A stretch of DNA of 64,000 nucleotides from Azospirillum sp. TSH64 (GTDB lineage Bacteria; Pseudomonadota; Alphaproteobacteria; Azospirillales; Azospirillaceae): contig NZ_LGQW01000015.1 in the NCBI RefSeq assembly GCF_003116035.1, positions 5,962,988 through 6,026,987 on the forward strand, read 5' to 3'. Both the position numbers and the translations under genes were made by a program. Below, piece after piece: positions 54,880-63,317 of this stretch. Position 1 is the stretch's first letter. Each line of letters begins with the position of its first letter. The notes under the pieces were generated by a model, which was given only the letters and a program-made list of their open reading frames with translations, made no database searches and was not told the DNA's origin.

Positions 54880-55940
54880 TGACCGGCGGTTCTTCCATTC
54901 TGGGGCAAGTCGGCCGCTTGGCATCCGCCGGATGGTGGTGGCTCCGGCGCACTGCGCCGCGGGCGGTAGCCTATGCCGCTTACGGTCTGAGCTGGTTGCG
55001 GCGGCGAGACAACTACATAGCGGAGCGTTGGGAGGGCGAACGGTCGCTGGAGGGTACGAAGAAGATAGCACTGTTCGTCCATTACGACCGCGCAGGCATC
55101 GTCCATGACTATGTGGTCTATTATCTGCGTCAGCTGCGCCTTGCCGGGTTCGAGGTGATTTTCGTCAGCAACGCCCCGACGCTGGCCGAGCGGTCGCTCG
55201 CCAATCTGCGGGAACTGTGCGTCACCGTCATCCGGCGCCGCAACATCGGCTATGATTTCGGGGCTTTCAAAGACGGGCTGGGTGTGCTCGGCCCGCTCGA
55301 CCGTTTCGATGAACTGCTGCTGGCGAACGACAGCGTCTACGGCCCCTTCCACAATCTGGATGCGATCCTGAAGCGGACCGACTCCGGACGGGCGGCAGTG
55401 TGGGGCATCACCGACAGCTGGCAGTTCGGCTATCACCTGCAAAGCTATTTCCTGCTGTTCAAGCGCCCGGCGCTGCTCAGCCCGGCCTTCGTGCAGTTCT
55501 GGCAGCGTCTGCGGTATGTCCAGTCCAAGACCTGGGTGGTGCTGCGCTATGAGGTCGGCCTGTCGCGGGCGTTGATCAAGTCCGGCCTGCGCTGCGCGGC
55601 GCTCTATCCCTACAGGCAGGCTGCGTCCGGCATCAGCGAGGCGGTGCGAGACCGCGACATGCTTTCCTCACCATCGCTGGGCCGGCGACACAAGGACTAT
55701 CTGGACATGCTCACAGGGGCGGTCGACCGTGGCGACCCGCTCAACGGCAGCCATTATTTCTGGGACTACCTGATTGCCGACATGGGATGCCCGTTCATCA
55801 AGCGCGAGCTACTGCAGAAGAACCCGGCCCGTGTGCCGTTCGTGAACTGTTGGGACACGGTCATCGAGCGTTCCAGCACCTATGATCCCGACCTGATCCT
55901 CCGTCACCTTGAGGTGTCGCAGAAAGATCATTGCGTTTAA
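54879..55940 (+). CDS. RgpF-like rhamnan-synthesis family protein
   Basis: A 353-residue protein of the rhamnan synthesis protein F family, probably a glycosyltransferase of cell-surface polysaccharides. Recognisable segments: KKIALFVHYDRAGIVHDYVV, VIFVSNAPTLAE, the strongly conserved RRRNIGYDFGAFKDGLGVL, DELLLANDSVYGPFHNLDAI with an acidic metal-like site, and GITDSWQFGYHLQSYFLLFK. The N-terminus has a hydrophobic, basic stretch (residues 10-45) that may associate with the membrane. It starts within TAATG of the methyltransferase gene. The sugar it transfers cannot be said; homologues often add rhamnose. Confidence 0.82.
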   Translation: MTGGSSILGQVGRLASAGWWWLRRTAPRAVAYAAYGLSWLRRRDNYIAERWEGERSLEGTKKIALFVHYDRAGIVHDYVVYYLRQLRLAGFEVIFVSNAPTLAERSLANLRELCVTVIRRRNIGYDFGAFKDGLGVLGPLDRFDELLLANDSVYGPFHNLDAILKRTDSGRAAVWGITDSWQFGYHLQSYFLLFKRPALLSPAFVQFWQRLRYVQSKTWVVLRYEVGLSRALIKSGLRCAALYPYRQAASGISEAVRDRDMLSSPSLGRRHKDYLDMLTGAVDRGDPLNGSHYFWDYLIADMGCPFIKRELLQKNPARVPFVNCWDTVIERSSTYDPDLILRHLEVSQKDHCV

Positions 55941-55991
55941 GGCGGTGCTGCCACCGGCCCAGTTGTTTCCGAGAGCCCGCGAGGGATGACG

Positions 55992-57338
55992 ATGCACGCC
56001 CCTGTGATTGAGGCGCAAATGCTAGGCAAAGCCTATGCGATCTTCAAACGGCCGCAGGACCGGTTGAAGCAGATGCTTATGGGCCACCGGCGCAAATATT
56101 ACGACGAGTACTGGGCGTTGCGGGATGTCTCGCTGGAGGTTCGCCCCGGCGAGGCGGTCGGGCTGATCGGCCGCAACGGCTCCGGCAAGTCGACTTTCCT
56201 GCAGCTTCTCTGCGGCACGCTGACGCCGACCTCCGGCCGCATCGCGGTAAATGGGCGCATCGCCGCACTGCTGGAACTGGGTGCCGGCTTCAACCCCGAA
56301 TTCACCGGCCGCGAGAACGTTCATCTCGCCGCCTCGGTGCTGGGCCTGTCGAGCGAGCAGATCGCCGAGCGCTATGACTCGATTGCCGAGTTTGCGGGTA
56401 TTGGCGACTTCATCGAACAGCCGGTGAAGCTCTATTCCAGCGGCATGTACGCCCGCCTTGCCTTCGCGGTGATGGCCCATGTCGATGCCGACATCCTGGT
56501 CGTCGACGAGATCCTCGCGGTCGGTGACGCTGCCTTCACTCAGAAATGCATGCGCTTCATCCACCGCTTCAAGGAGCACGGCACCCTGTTCTTCGTCTCG
56601 CACGATATCGGTCAGGTCAGCGCTCTCTGCGACACCGCCGTGTGGCTCGACCAGGGAAGCGTGCGGGCGGCGGGACCAGCCAAGGAGGTCTGCCACGACT
56701 ATCTGGCCGACCTGTACCGGCAACAGGACGACGCTGGCCGGTTCCAGATCGGCGGACGTCGGGCACCGCCACCCTCGCTGCCTCAGCGACAGGCGGAGCG
56801 GTCTCCGGGACGGGACATCCGGCACGAGCGGCTTCAGGCATCGGAGTGGTCGAACAGGATCGAGTTGTTCGATTTCAATCCGAACGCCCCGTGGTTCGGC
56901 AACCGTGGCGCAACCGTGGAGGGCGTGCAGGTCACGACGCCCGAAGGCGTGGTGCTGTCGAGTTTCCATGGTGGAGATGATGTGGTGCTTCGCATCGTCT
57001 GCCAAAGCCACGTTGCCCTGACCCAGCCCATCGTCGGATTTCTGGTGAAGGACCGGCTGGGCCAGCCCTTGTTCGGCGACAATACATTCATCACGTTCCA
57101 GGAGGACCCGCCCGTTATTCCTCCCGGCCGTACTTTTTGCGCAGCCTTCCAGTTCCAGTTACCGTATCTGCCTGTCGGCGACTATGCGGTGACAGTGGCT
57201 ATCGCCGAGGGAACTCAGAGCGATTGTGTCCAGCATCACTGGCTGGATGAGGCGTTTTTCCTTAAAGTGGTGTCAAGCCATGTTGCCCGCGGGCTGGTTG
57301 GCGTGCCTATGCAGCGCATCGAACTGAAACTGATATAG
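55992..57338 (+). CDS. ABC transporter ATP-binding protein, Wzt/TagH type with carbohydrate-binding domain
   Basis: A 448-residue ATPase of an O-polysaccharide or teichoic-acid-type exporter. Walker A is GRNGSGKST at 60-68, preceded by the Wzt-type YDEYWALRDVSLEV. RIAALLELGAGFNPEFTGRE is diagnostic of this subfamily, with signature LYSSGMYARLAFAV, Walker B ILVVDEILAVGD and switch VSHD. Residues 285-448 (ELFDFNPNAPWFGNRGATVE; VGDYAVTVAIAEG) form a C-terminal beta-sandwich like Wzt-C, which binds the glycan terminus. I prefer the ATG at 55992 because GAGGG lies six bases before it. No permease partner (Wzm) gene is present. Confidence 0.9.
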   Translation: MHAPVIEAQMLGKAYAIFKRPQDRLKQMLMGHRRKYYDEYWALRDVSLEVRPGEAVGLIGRNGSGKSTFLQLLCGTLTPTSGRIAVNGRIAALLELGAGFNPEFTGRENVHLAASVLGLSSEQIAERYDSIAEFAGIGDFIEQPVKLYSSGMYARLAFAVMAHVDADILVVDEILAVGDAAFTQKCMRFIHRFKEHGTLFFVSHDIGQVSALCDTAVWLDQGSVRAAGPAKEVCHDYLADLYRQQDDAGRFQIGGRRAPPPSLPQRQAERSPGRDIRHERLQASEWSNRIELFDFNPNAPWFGNRGATVEGVQVTTPEGVVLSSFHGGDDVVLRIVCQSHVALTQPIVGFLVKDRLGQPLFGDNTFITFQEDPPVIPPGRTFCAAFQFQLPYLPVGDYAVTVAIAEGTQSDCVQHHWLDEAFFLKVVSSHVARGLVGVPMQRIELKLI

Positions 57339-57349
57339 GGAGCAACTTT

Positions 57350-57560
57350 TTGAGTGTCTGTTTGTAGCAGTCACACGCTGACTCCTGAGGAACGAGCCGC
57401 TTCAGGCGTCTGGAGAGGATCGAGATGAAGGCGATTTGAAGGAAGGCGAGGAGATGCTCCTTCGTCCGCTCGACGATGGTGTTCAATCGGCAATATCGAC
57501 TGATCGGCCATCCGATCCCGGAAACCCTCCACCCGATCCTGAGCCACCGCCCGCCGCGTC
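57350..57560 (-). pseudogene. Transposase C-terminal remnant, IS5-like
   Basis: Between the convergent Wzt-type and OGT-type genes the minus strand reads SRYCRLNTIVERTKEHLLAF then LQIAFISILSRRLKRL. This resembles an IS5-type transposase tail (VVERT, then IAxIxxLxRRL) with an internal deletion. It has no start or catalytic core. Limits are approximate. Confidence 0.45.
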
Positions 57561-57588
57561 CGGAGGGGAGCGCGACCCGAAGCCCCAC

Positions 57589-59658
57589 CTATTCCGCCAC
57601 TTGCGCCAAGGCGAAGCACTGGCGCTCGAATTCCCGCGCGAAGGCGGCGGCGTCGCACAGGCGGGAGGTGCGCATCAGCGGACGCAAGCCCTTGCGCTGG
57701 GCCGCCAGCCCTTCCCGGTCGGCGGCGAGCGCTGCGGCCTTCCGGATGTAGTCCTCGGGGTCGGCGGCGATCAGGTCCGGCCGGCCCAGTGCCGTCAGCA
57801 GCGAGGCGCCGACGCGGGCGGCGTGACGGTCGCTCCGCAGGGTCAGCAGCGGCACGCCCATCCACAGCGCCTCGCAACTCGTCGTCGTCCCGTTGTAGGG
57901 GAAGGGGTCGAGCGCGATGTCCATCCGGCCGTAGGCCTTCAGGTGCCCGTCATTGTCGGGGACCCGCGCCAGCAGTTCGATCCGGTCGGCGGCGATGCCG
58001 TGGGCGGTGAACAGCCCGCGCACCCGCTTGCGCACCGCAGCGTCGATCAGCGGCCCGGCCTTCAGCACCAGCCGGCTGTCCGGCACCGCGTGCAGCACCC
58101 GTGCCCACAGCGCCGCGACGGCGGGATTCACCTTGTTCAGCGTGTTGAAGGACCCGAAGGTGACGAACCCGGCCTCCAGGCAGGGCGGCGGCGCCGGATC
58201 GGGGGTCGGCCCCAGCGGGCGATAGCACAGGAAGCCGCCGTCCAGCCGGACAAGACGCTCGGCATGGTGACGGTCGGCCTCGCCCGGCGGATCGGCGACG
58301 GCGTCGGTGAAACGGGCGCCGATCGCCGGCAGCCCGGTGGTCGCCGGATAGCCGAGCCACGAGATCTGCACCGGTGCCGGCCGAAGGGCAAAGACACCCA
58401 GCCGGTTGCGGGCCGTATGTCCGGTCAGGTCGACCAGCACGTCGATCCCGTCGGCCCGAATCCGCTCCGCCACCGCGGCGTCCGATGCGGCCTGGATGTC
58501 GCGCCAGCCGTCGACCGACCGCCGGACATGGTCGGTGATCACGTCCGGCATCTCGACGTTCGAATAGGCGAACAGCTCGACCCGTGTCCGGTCATGCGCC
58601 TCCAGCAGGGGCAGCAGGAACATCGCCACCGAATGCAGCCGGAAATCCGGCGAGACGTAACCGATGCGCAGCCGCCGGCCGTCCAGCGGGCGTGGTGCCG
58701 GCGCCGGCAGGGGAGACAGCGCGCGCTCGAACCGTTCGCCCCAGCGCCGGTGGGCGGCGCACAGCTCGGCCGGCGCCAGCGGCTCGCGGTAGTTCAGCGC
58801 CATCAGCCGGTTGCTGTCGGCGCCGGGATCGTCGGGGCGCAGCTCCGCCACCTTGCGATAAGCCTCCAGCGCCTCGTCGGCATCCCCCTGCGCCTCCAGC
58901 GCCGCGGCCAGACCGAACCAGGCCTCGACGTAATCGCTCCTGATGGCGACTGCCTGCCGGAAGCTGTGCACCGCCTCGCCGACCCTGCCCAGCCGTCCCA
59001 GGACCAGACCCAGATTGTTCAGGATGCCCGCGTCGCGGGGGGCGCGCAGCAGCGCTTGGCGCAGCAGCCGGTCGGCCTCCTCCAGGAAATCGGCGCTGAG
59101 CGCGGCGGTCCCGGCCAGGAAGAGGAAATGTCCGTTCTGCGGCTGTCGGGCCGACAGGTCGCGGTAGACCTCGAAGGCCGCCTGCGGCTGGCGGTGGTTG
59201 GAGAGCACGGCGGCGAGGTTGAGGCGGGCGTCGATCCAGTCGGGCCGCTCCTCCACCGCCCGGCGGAAGGCGGCGGCGGCGTCCTCGCCATCGCCGCGCG
59301 CCGCCAGCGTCACCCCAAGCCCGTGATAGGCCTCGGCGAAGCGTGGCGCGCGCAGGATGGCGGCGAAGAAGCTCCGCTCGGCCTCGGCGAGCGCGCCGCT
59401 CTGGTGCAGCGCCAGCGCGAGGTTGTACAGCCGCTCCGGCGTCGCCCCGCCGGCCTCGATGCTGCGGCGGAACAGCGGCACCGCCTTGGCCGCCGCCCCG
59501 GCCATCGCGGTGGCGCTGGCCAGGATGAACAGCGCCTCGGGGTGGCCGGACGCGTCGGCGAGCACGGATTCGGCGAGGGCCTGCGCGCGGGCCAGATCGC
59601 CCTTGGCCAGGGCGTCGCCGGCCTCCGCCAGCTTGTCCGCCAACCTGTCCGCCGTCAT
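57589..59658 (-). CDS. TPR-containing O-GlcNAc transferase-like glycosyltransferase (GT41)
   Basis: A 689-residue protein: tetratricopeptide repeats over residues 1-310 (for example PERLYNLALALHQSGALAEA; DAGILNNLGLVLGRLGRVGE) and a GT41 catalytic region from about 330. That region has RLRIGYVSPDFRLHSVAMFL with the probable catalytic His, DVLVDLTGHTARNRLGVFAL, RPAPVQISWLGYPATTGLPA, FGSFNTLNKVNPAVAALWAR, LVLKAGPL and DIALDPFPYNGTTTSCEALW with GVPLLTL. These are OGT/SPY hallmarks. It likely glycosylates Ser/Thr, Asn or another protein acceptor in the cytosol. Its start overlaps the upstream GT stop by 4 bp, ending a four-gene operon with a two-partner secretion system. Confidence 0.9.
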   Translation of the reverse strand: MTADRLADKLAEAGDALAKGDLARAQALAESVLADASGHPEALFILASATAMAGAAAKAVPLFRRSIEAGGATPERLYNLALALHQSGALAEAERSFFAAILRAPRFAEAYHGLGVTLAARGDGEDAAAAFRRAVEERPDWIDARLNLAAVLSNHRQPQAAFEVYRDLSARQPQNGHFLFLAGTAALSADFLEEADRLLRQALLRAPRDAGILNNLGLVLGRLGRVGEAVHSFRQAVAIRSDYVEAWFGLAAALEAQGDADEALEAYRKVAELRPDDPGADSNRLMALNYREPLAPAELCAAHRRWGERFERALSPLPAPAPRPLDGRRLRIGYVSPDFRLHSVAMFLLPLLEAHDRTRVELFAYSNVEMPDVITDHVRRSVDGWRDIQAASDAAVAERIRADGIDVLVDLTGHTARNRLGVFALRPAPVQISWLGYPATTGLPAIGARFTDAVADPPGEADRHHAERLVRLDGGFLCYRPLGPTPDPAPPPCLEAGFVTFGSFNTLNKVNPAVAALWARVLHAVPDSRLVLKAGPLIDAAVRKRVRGLFTAHGIAADRIELLARVPDNDGHLKAYGRMDIALDPFPYNGTTTSCEALWMGVPLLTLRSDRHAARVGASLLTALGRPDLIAADPEDYIRKAAALAADREGLAAQRKGLRPLMRTSRLCDAAAFAREFERQCFALAQVAE

Positions 59659-61529
59659 GCGCCGGTTCCCTTCGTCTGCCCGTTTTCGACGAATGCCGCG
59701 AGCCGCGCGGCCACCGCCGCCGTCACCCCTTCCCAGTCGCCGGCCCGTCTCTGGCGGAACAGGGTCATGGACGGGTACCAGGGGCTGTCGTCACGGTCGA
59801 GCAGCCAGCGCCAGTCCGGGCTGAAAGGCAGCAGCAGCCAGACCGGCCGTCCCAGCGCGCCGGCCAGATGCGCGACGGCGGTGTCGACGGTGATGACGAG
59901 ATCGAGTGTCGCCACCGCGGCCGCCGTCTCGGCGAAATCATGCAGCAGCCCGTCCAGCGGTACGATGCCGGCCGGCAGGGCTTCCGCCTCGCCTCCCGGC
60001 CCGTCTCCAGGCCCGATGCCGCCCGTCAGGGCATCGGCCTTCTGCAGGGCGAAGAACTGGATGTCCGGCAGGGCGAGCAGCGGGGCGAGGGCGGCGGGCG
60101 GCATCGACCGCTCGCGGTCGCGGGCATGGGCGGGGCGGCCCTTCCACACCAGCCCGACCTTGCACCGCGGGCCGGCGGCGGCGGCCAGACGGTCGGCCCA
60201 CAGCGCCTGCCGGGTCGGTTCGGCGAACAGGTAGGGAAGGGCGTCGGGGATGGTCGTCAGCGTCGTGCCGAAGCGGGCGGGCAGGCTCAGCAGCGGCACA
60301 TGGCGGGCGAAGGGCAGGTCGTCGTGGACGCGGGCCGGGCTGTCGGCTCGCGGCACCACCCGCACCCCGAAGCGGCCCAGGCTGTGCCACAGCAGGGTGA
60401 AGAGCGGCAGTTGCGCCTCGAAGACCACCGTGAAGCCGCGCTCCACCAGCAGGGGGAGGTAGCGCACGAATTGCAGCGTGTCGCCGAACCCCTGCTCGGC
60501 GGTGACCAGCAGCGGACCGCCGACGGCCAGCGGCCCTTCGCCCTGCCACACCGGCTGGGCGAAGGGCCGGACCTGCTCGCCGAAGCCCTCCCAGCGCCAG
60601 CGCCATTCGTACTCCGCCCAGCCCCGGGCGAAATCGCCTTGCAGCAACAGGCACAAAGCGAGGTTCCAGTGGGCGGCCGGGAAGTCCGGGCGCAGTTCCA
60701 GCGCCTTCTCGTAGCAGCTCCGCACGCTCAGCGCCGGGTCCAGGCTGCCGCGGGCATTGCCGAGATTGACCAGCGCGCCGGCCACGTCCTGGCTGGACGG
60801 GACAGGCGATGCGTCGTCTCCGGCCTCACCCCCGTCAGGTCCGTGCTCCCCGGTCGCGGGCGGACGCTGCATCGCCAGGGCGAGGCCGAGGTTGCTGTAG
60901 GCTTCGAAGTAATCGAGCCGCAGGGCGATGGCCCGGCGGTAGCTGGCGATGGCTGCCTCCAGATCGCCGGCTCCCATCTGGGCGTTGCCCAGATTGTTGT
61001 GCGCCTCGGCCTCGTCGGGGTTCCCCTCCAGCAGGGCGCCCAGCCGCTCCACCGCTTCGGCGTGGCGGCCCAGCGCCTGAAGCGTCGCGCCCAGATTGGC
61101 GTTGGCCCCCAGATGACCGGGAACCAGGACCAGCGCCTTGCCGAAGATGCCGAGCGCGTCCTCGTAGCGTCGCGCGGTGTAGAACAGGCTGCCGAGGCGG
61201 TTCCAGCCGTCGGCAGCCTCCCGGGTCCGGCCGGCCTGCTCCAGCGCCATCGCCAGATTGTTCACCGTCTCCGGATTGCCGGGAGCCAGCCGCTCCGCCT
61301 GCGCCAGGAAGGCGAGCGCCTCCTCCAGACGGCCCAGCTGCGCCAGGACGGTGCCGAGCAGGGCGTTCACCTCCGGATCGGCCGGACGGGCCGCCTGCAC
61401 CGGTCCGTAGAGGGCGAGCGCCTCCTCCAGCCGGCCTTCCCGGTGATGGGCCGCGGCCAGGGCGACCGCCTCCTCGATGCGCAGCGTCTGCGTTTGCGGG
61501 GACGGGGGCGGGATCGGCGTGCCGGACAT
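59655..61529 (-). CDS. TPR-containing glycosyltransferase, GT9-like C-terminal domain
   Basis: A 624-residue protein. TPR repeats cover about residues 15-310 (NPETVNNLAMALEQAGRTRE; EAEAHNNLGNAQMGAGDLEA). The catalytic part begins at GWAEYEWRWRWEGFGEQVRP and has LLVTAEQGFGDTLQFVRYLP, a standard element of TPR-linked glycosyltransferases. Later come VGLVWKGRPAHARDRERSMP and LDLVITVDTAVAHLAGALGR, a heptosyltransferase-like (GT9) donor site, then VWLLLPFSPDWRWLLDRDDS. It lies 21 bp after the TpsB gene and overlaps the GT41 gene by 4 bp. The pair could make a two-sugar modification of the exoprotein before export. Confidence 0.87.
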   Translation of the reverse strand: MSGTPIPPPSPQTQTLRIEEAVALAAAHHREGRLEEALALYGPVQAARPADPEVNALLGTVLAQLGRLEEALAFLAQAERLAPGNPETVNNLAMALEQAGRTREAADGWNRLGSLFYTARRYEDALGIFGKALVLVPGHLGANANLGATLQALGRHAEAVERLGALLEGNPDEAEAHNNLGNAQMGAGDLEAAIASYRRAIALRLDYFEAYSNLGLALAMQRPPATGEHGPDGGEAGDDASPVPSSQDVAGALVNLGNARGSLDPALSVRSCYEKALELRPDFPAAHWNLALCLLLQGDFARGWAEYEWRWRWEGFGEQVRPFAQPVWQGEGPLAVGGPLLVTAEQGFGDTLQFVRYLPLLVERGFTVVFEAQLPLFTLLWHSLGRFGVRVVPRADSPARVHDDLPFARHVPLLSLPARFGTTLTTIPDALPYLFAEPTRQALWADRLAAAAGPRCKVGLVWKGRPAHARDRERSMPPAALAPLLALPDIQFFALQKADALTGGIGPGDGPGGEAEALPAGIVPLDGLLHDFAETAAAVATLDLVITVDTAVAHLAGALGRPVWLLLPFSPDWRWLLDRDDSPWYPSMTLFRQRRAGDWEGVTAAVAARLAAFVENGQTKGTGA

Positions 61530-61550
61530 GCTGTCGCTCCGCGGGAAGGC

Positions 61551-63317
61551 TCAGTAGGCGATGGACAGGCCGAGATGGGGGCGGCCGAAGCGGTTCTCCC
61601 CCATGTTGGTCTGGCGGAGCTGGAAACCCCAGTCGAGCTTCAGCGTCACGTAGGGCGGCAGGCTGTAGCGGAGCCCGGGCCCCACCCCGAGCACAACCGT
61701 GTGCCGGTCGTCCCCGGCCTGGCGGTGGCGCTGCGACGCCACGCCGTAATCGGCGAAAACCAATCCCTGCAGGCTGTCGCCAAGGTCGCGCTCGCCGAAC
61801 AGCTGCGCCAGGCTCGTCTCCGGAGAGCGCAGCTCGGTCGACAGCAGCAGCCCCTGGTCGCCCAGCACCTCGGACTCCGCATAGCCGCGCACGCTGGCGT
61901 TGCCGCCCAGGCTCAGCTGTTCCGACGGCAGCAGGTTGCCGCTCGACAGCTGCGCCTGCCCCCGCACCAGCCAGGAGAGGTCGGCCGGCAGCCGGGTCAG
62001 CCGGTCAACCCCCAGCCGGGCGTAGCTGTAGCGCGCGTCCGCCCCGGCCCGGCTGGTGCGGAACACCCTGTCGCTGTTGCGGTCGCCGATGCCGCCGGGG
62101 CTGTGGAACAGGCTGGCGTTGAGCGCCGTCGCCCCGGACTCGTCGGGGCGCGAGGCGCTGTAGGCCAGCACCGCCTGGGCGATGTCGGTGCTGCTGCGGA
62201 ACACCGAACTGCCGCCGAAATCCAGGTTGTTGTTCGACCGTTTCCAATCGACGCCGCCCTGAAGCTCATGGCGGATCGTTCCCAGGTTGGGCAGCGGCAC
62301 CGCGTAGCGGGCCGAGATCTGCGACGAGCGGCCGGTCTGGTCGAAGCCGCTGCCGAGGTCGGGGTGGGTCTCGGTGTAGCTGCCGAAGACGGTCAGCGTG
62401 TGGCGCCAGGGCAGCGGCACGAACCAGCTGCCGGCATGGGTGACGGAGCGCGGGTCGCCGCCCGGCCCGCGCAGGCCGCGGTCGAGCAGGTCGGGGCTGG
62501 CCGAGATCTGGTAGGAGATCTGCTGGTCGGCCCAGAAAGCGTTGCCCCAGTTGAAGCCGGCGAACAGGCGGTCGCGGCCGGTGGCGGCGGTGCCGGTGTT
62601 CTCGTAGCCGCCGAAGACGCGGACGGGGAAGCGGTCGGCGGTGCGCAGGACCACGTCGGTGGTGCCGGGCTCGGCGCCTCGCTGGTAGACGAGGTCGGTG
62701 TGGCGGAAGGGGTTGCGGTTCAGCCAGTCGATGTCCTCCAGCATGGTGGAGGCGCGGACCCGCTCGCCGGGACGGGTGCGGATCTGCGAGGTCAGCAGGT
62801 CGTCGGAAAACCAGCGGTTGCCCTCGGCGGCGACGGCGCCCACCCGGAACTCGACGACGACGATCTGGACGGTGCCGGAGGTGACGTCCTGTTCGGGAAC
62901 GACGACGTCGACCAGCGGGCGGTCGTGCTCGCGGAACCACAGCACCGTGGTGCGGACGATGTCGTTGAGCCCGTCCAGGGTCAGCGGCCGGCCGAGACGG
63001 GAGGCCAGGGCCGCGCGGAAGGCCGGGTCGTCGGGGATGTCGAGGCCGGCGGCGGCGACACCGCGGCGGTCGCTCCCGCCGCGCCGGACGTCGGAGCCGG
63101 CGGGGACGAAGAGCAGGCCCTTCAGGTCGGCGGTGACGACGCTGTCGCCGGCGGGGACCGCCGGTGCCGGTGCCGGCAGGGCCGGGGCCTCGGCCGGCGG
63201 GTTGGCCGGCGGCTGCTTGGGCGCCACCCGCTCCCAGTCCTGGGCCGCTGCCGGGGCCGCCGCCAGCAGAAGGGCGAGGGAGAGGGAGACGGGGGTGGCG
63301 GCGGAACGGCGGGTCAT
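61551..63317 (-). CDS. Two-partner secretion outer-membrane transporter (TpsB; ShlB/FhaC/HecB family)
   Basis: Outer-membrane beta-barrel that exports and sometimes activates a large exoprotein. The 588-residue precursor has a signal peptide (residues 1-25, cleavage after AAA-Q), then a Pro/Ala linker. Two POTRA domains follow (FRAALASRLGRPLTLDGLND; VVPEQDVTSGTVQIVVVEFR; then GNRWFSDDLLTSQIRTRPGE). A barrel comes next, from PVRVFGGYENTGTAATGRDR to the terminal GLSIAY, ending in an aromatic residue as expected. The conserved L6 motif is VRGY in GGNASVRGYAESE. ATGA overlap with the preceding TpsA-like gene implies an operon. Confidence 0.93.
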   Translation of the reverse strand: MTRRSAATPVSLSLALLLAAAPAAAQDWERVAPKQPPANPPAEAPALPAPAPAVPAGDSVVTADLKGLLFVPAGSDVRRGGSDRRGVAAAGLDIPDDPAFRAALASRLGRPLTLDGLNDIVRTTVLWFREHDRPLVDVVVPEQDVTSGTVQIVVVEFRVGAVAAEGNRWFSDDLLTSQIRTRPGERVRASTMLEDIDWLNRNPFRHTDLVYQRGAEPGTTDVVLRTADRFPVRVFGGYENTGTAATGRDRLFAGFNWGNAFWADQQISYQISASPDLLDRGLRGPGGDPRSVTHAGSWFVPLPWRHTLTVFGSYTETHPDLGSGFDQTGRSSQISARYAVPLPNLGTIRHELQGGVDWKRSNNNLDFGGSSVFRSSTDIAQAVLAYSASRPDESGATALNASLFHSPGGIGDRNSDRVFRTSRAGADARYSYARLGVDRLTRLPADLSWLVRGQAQLSSGNLLPSEQLSLGGNASVRGYAESEVLGDQGLLLSTELRSPETSLAQLFGERDLGDSLQGLVFADYGVASQRHRQAGDDRHTVVLGVGPGLRYSLPPYVTLKLDWGFQLRQTNMGENRFGRPHLGLSIAY

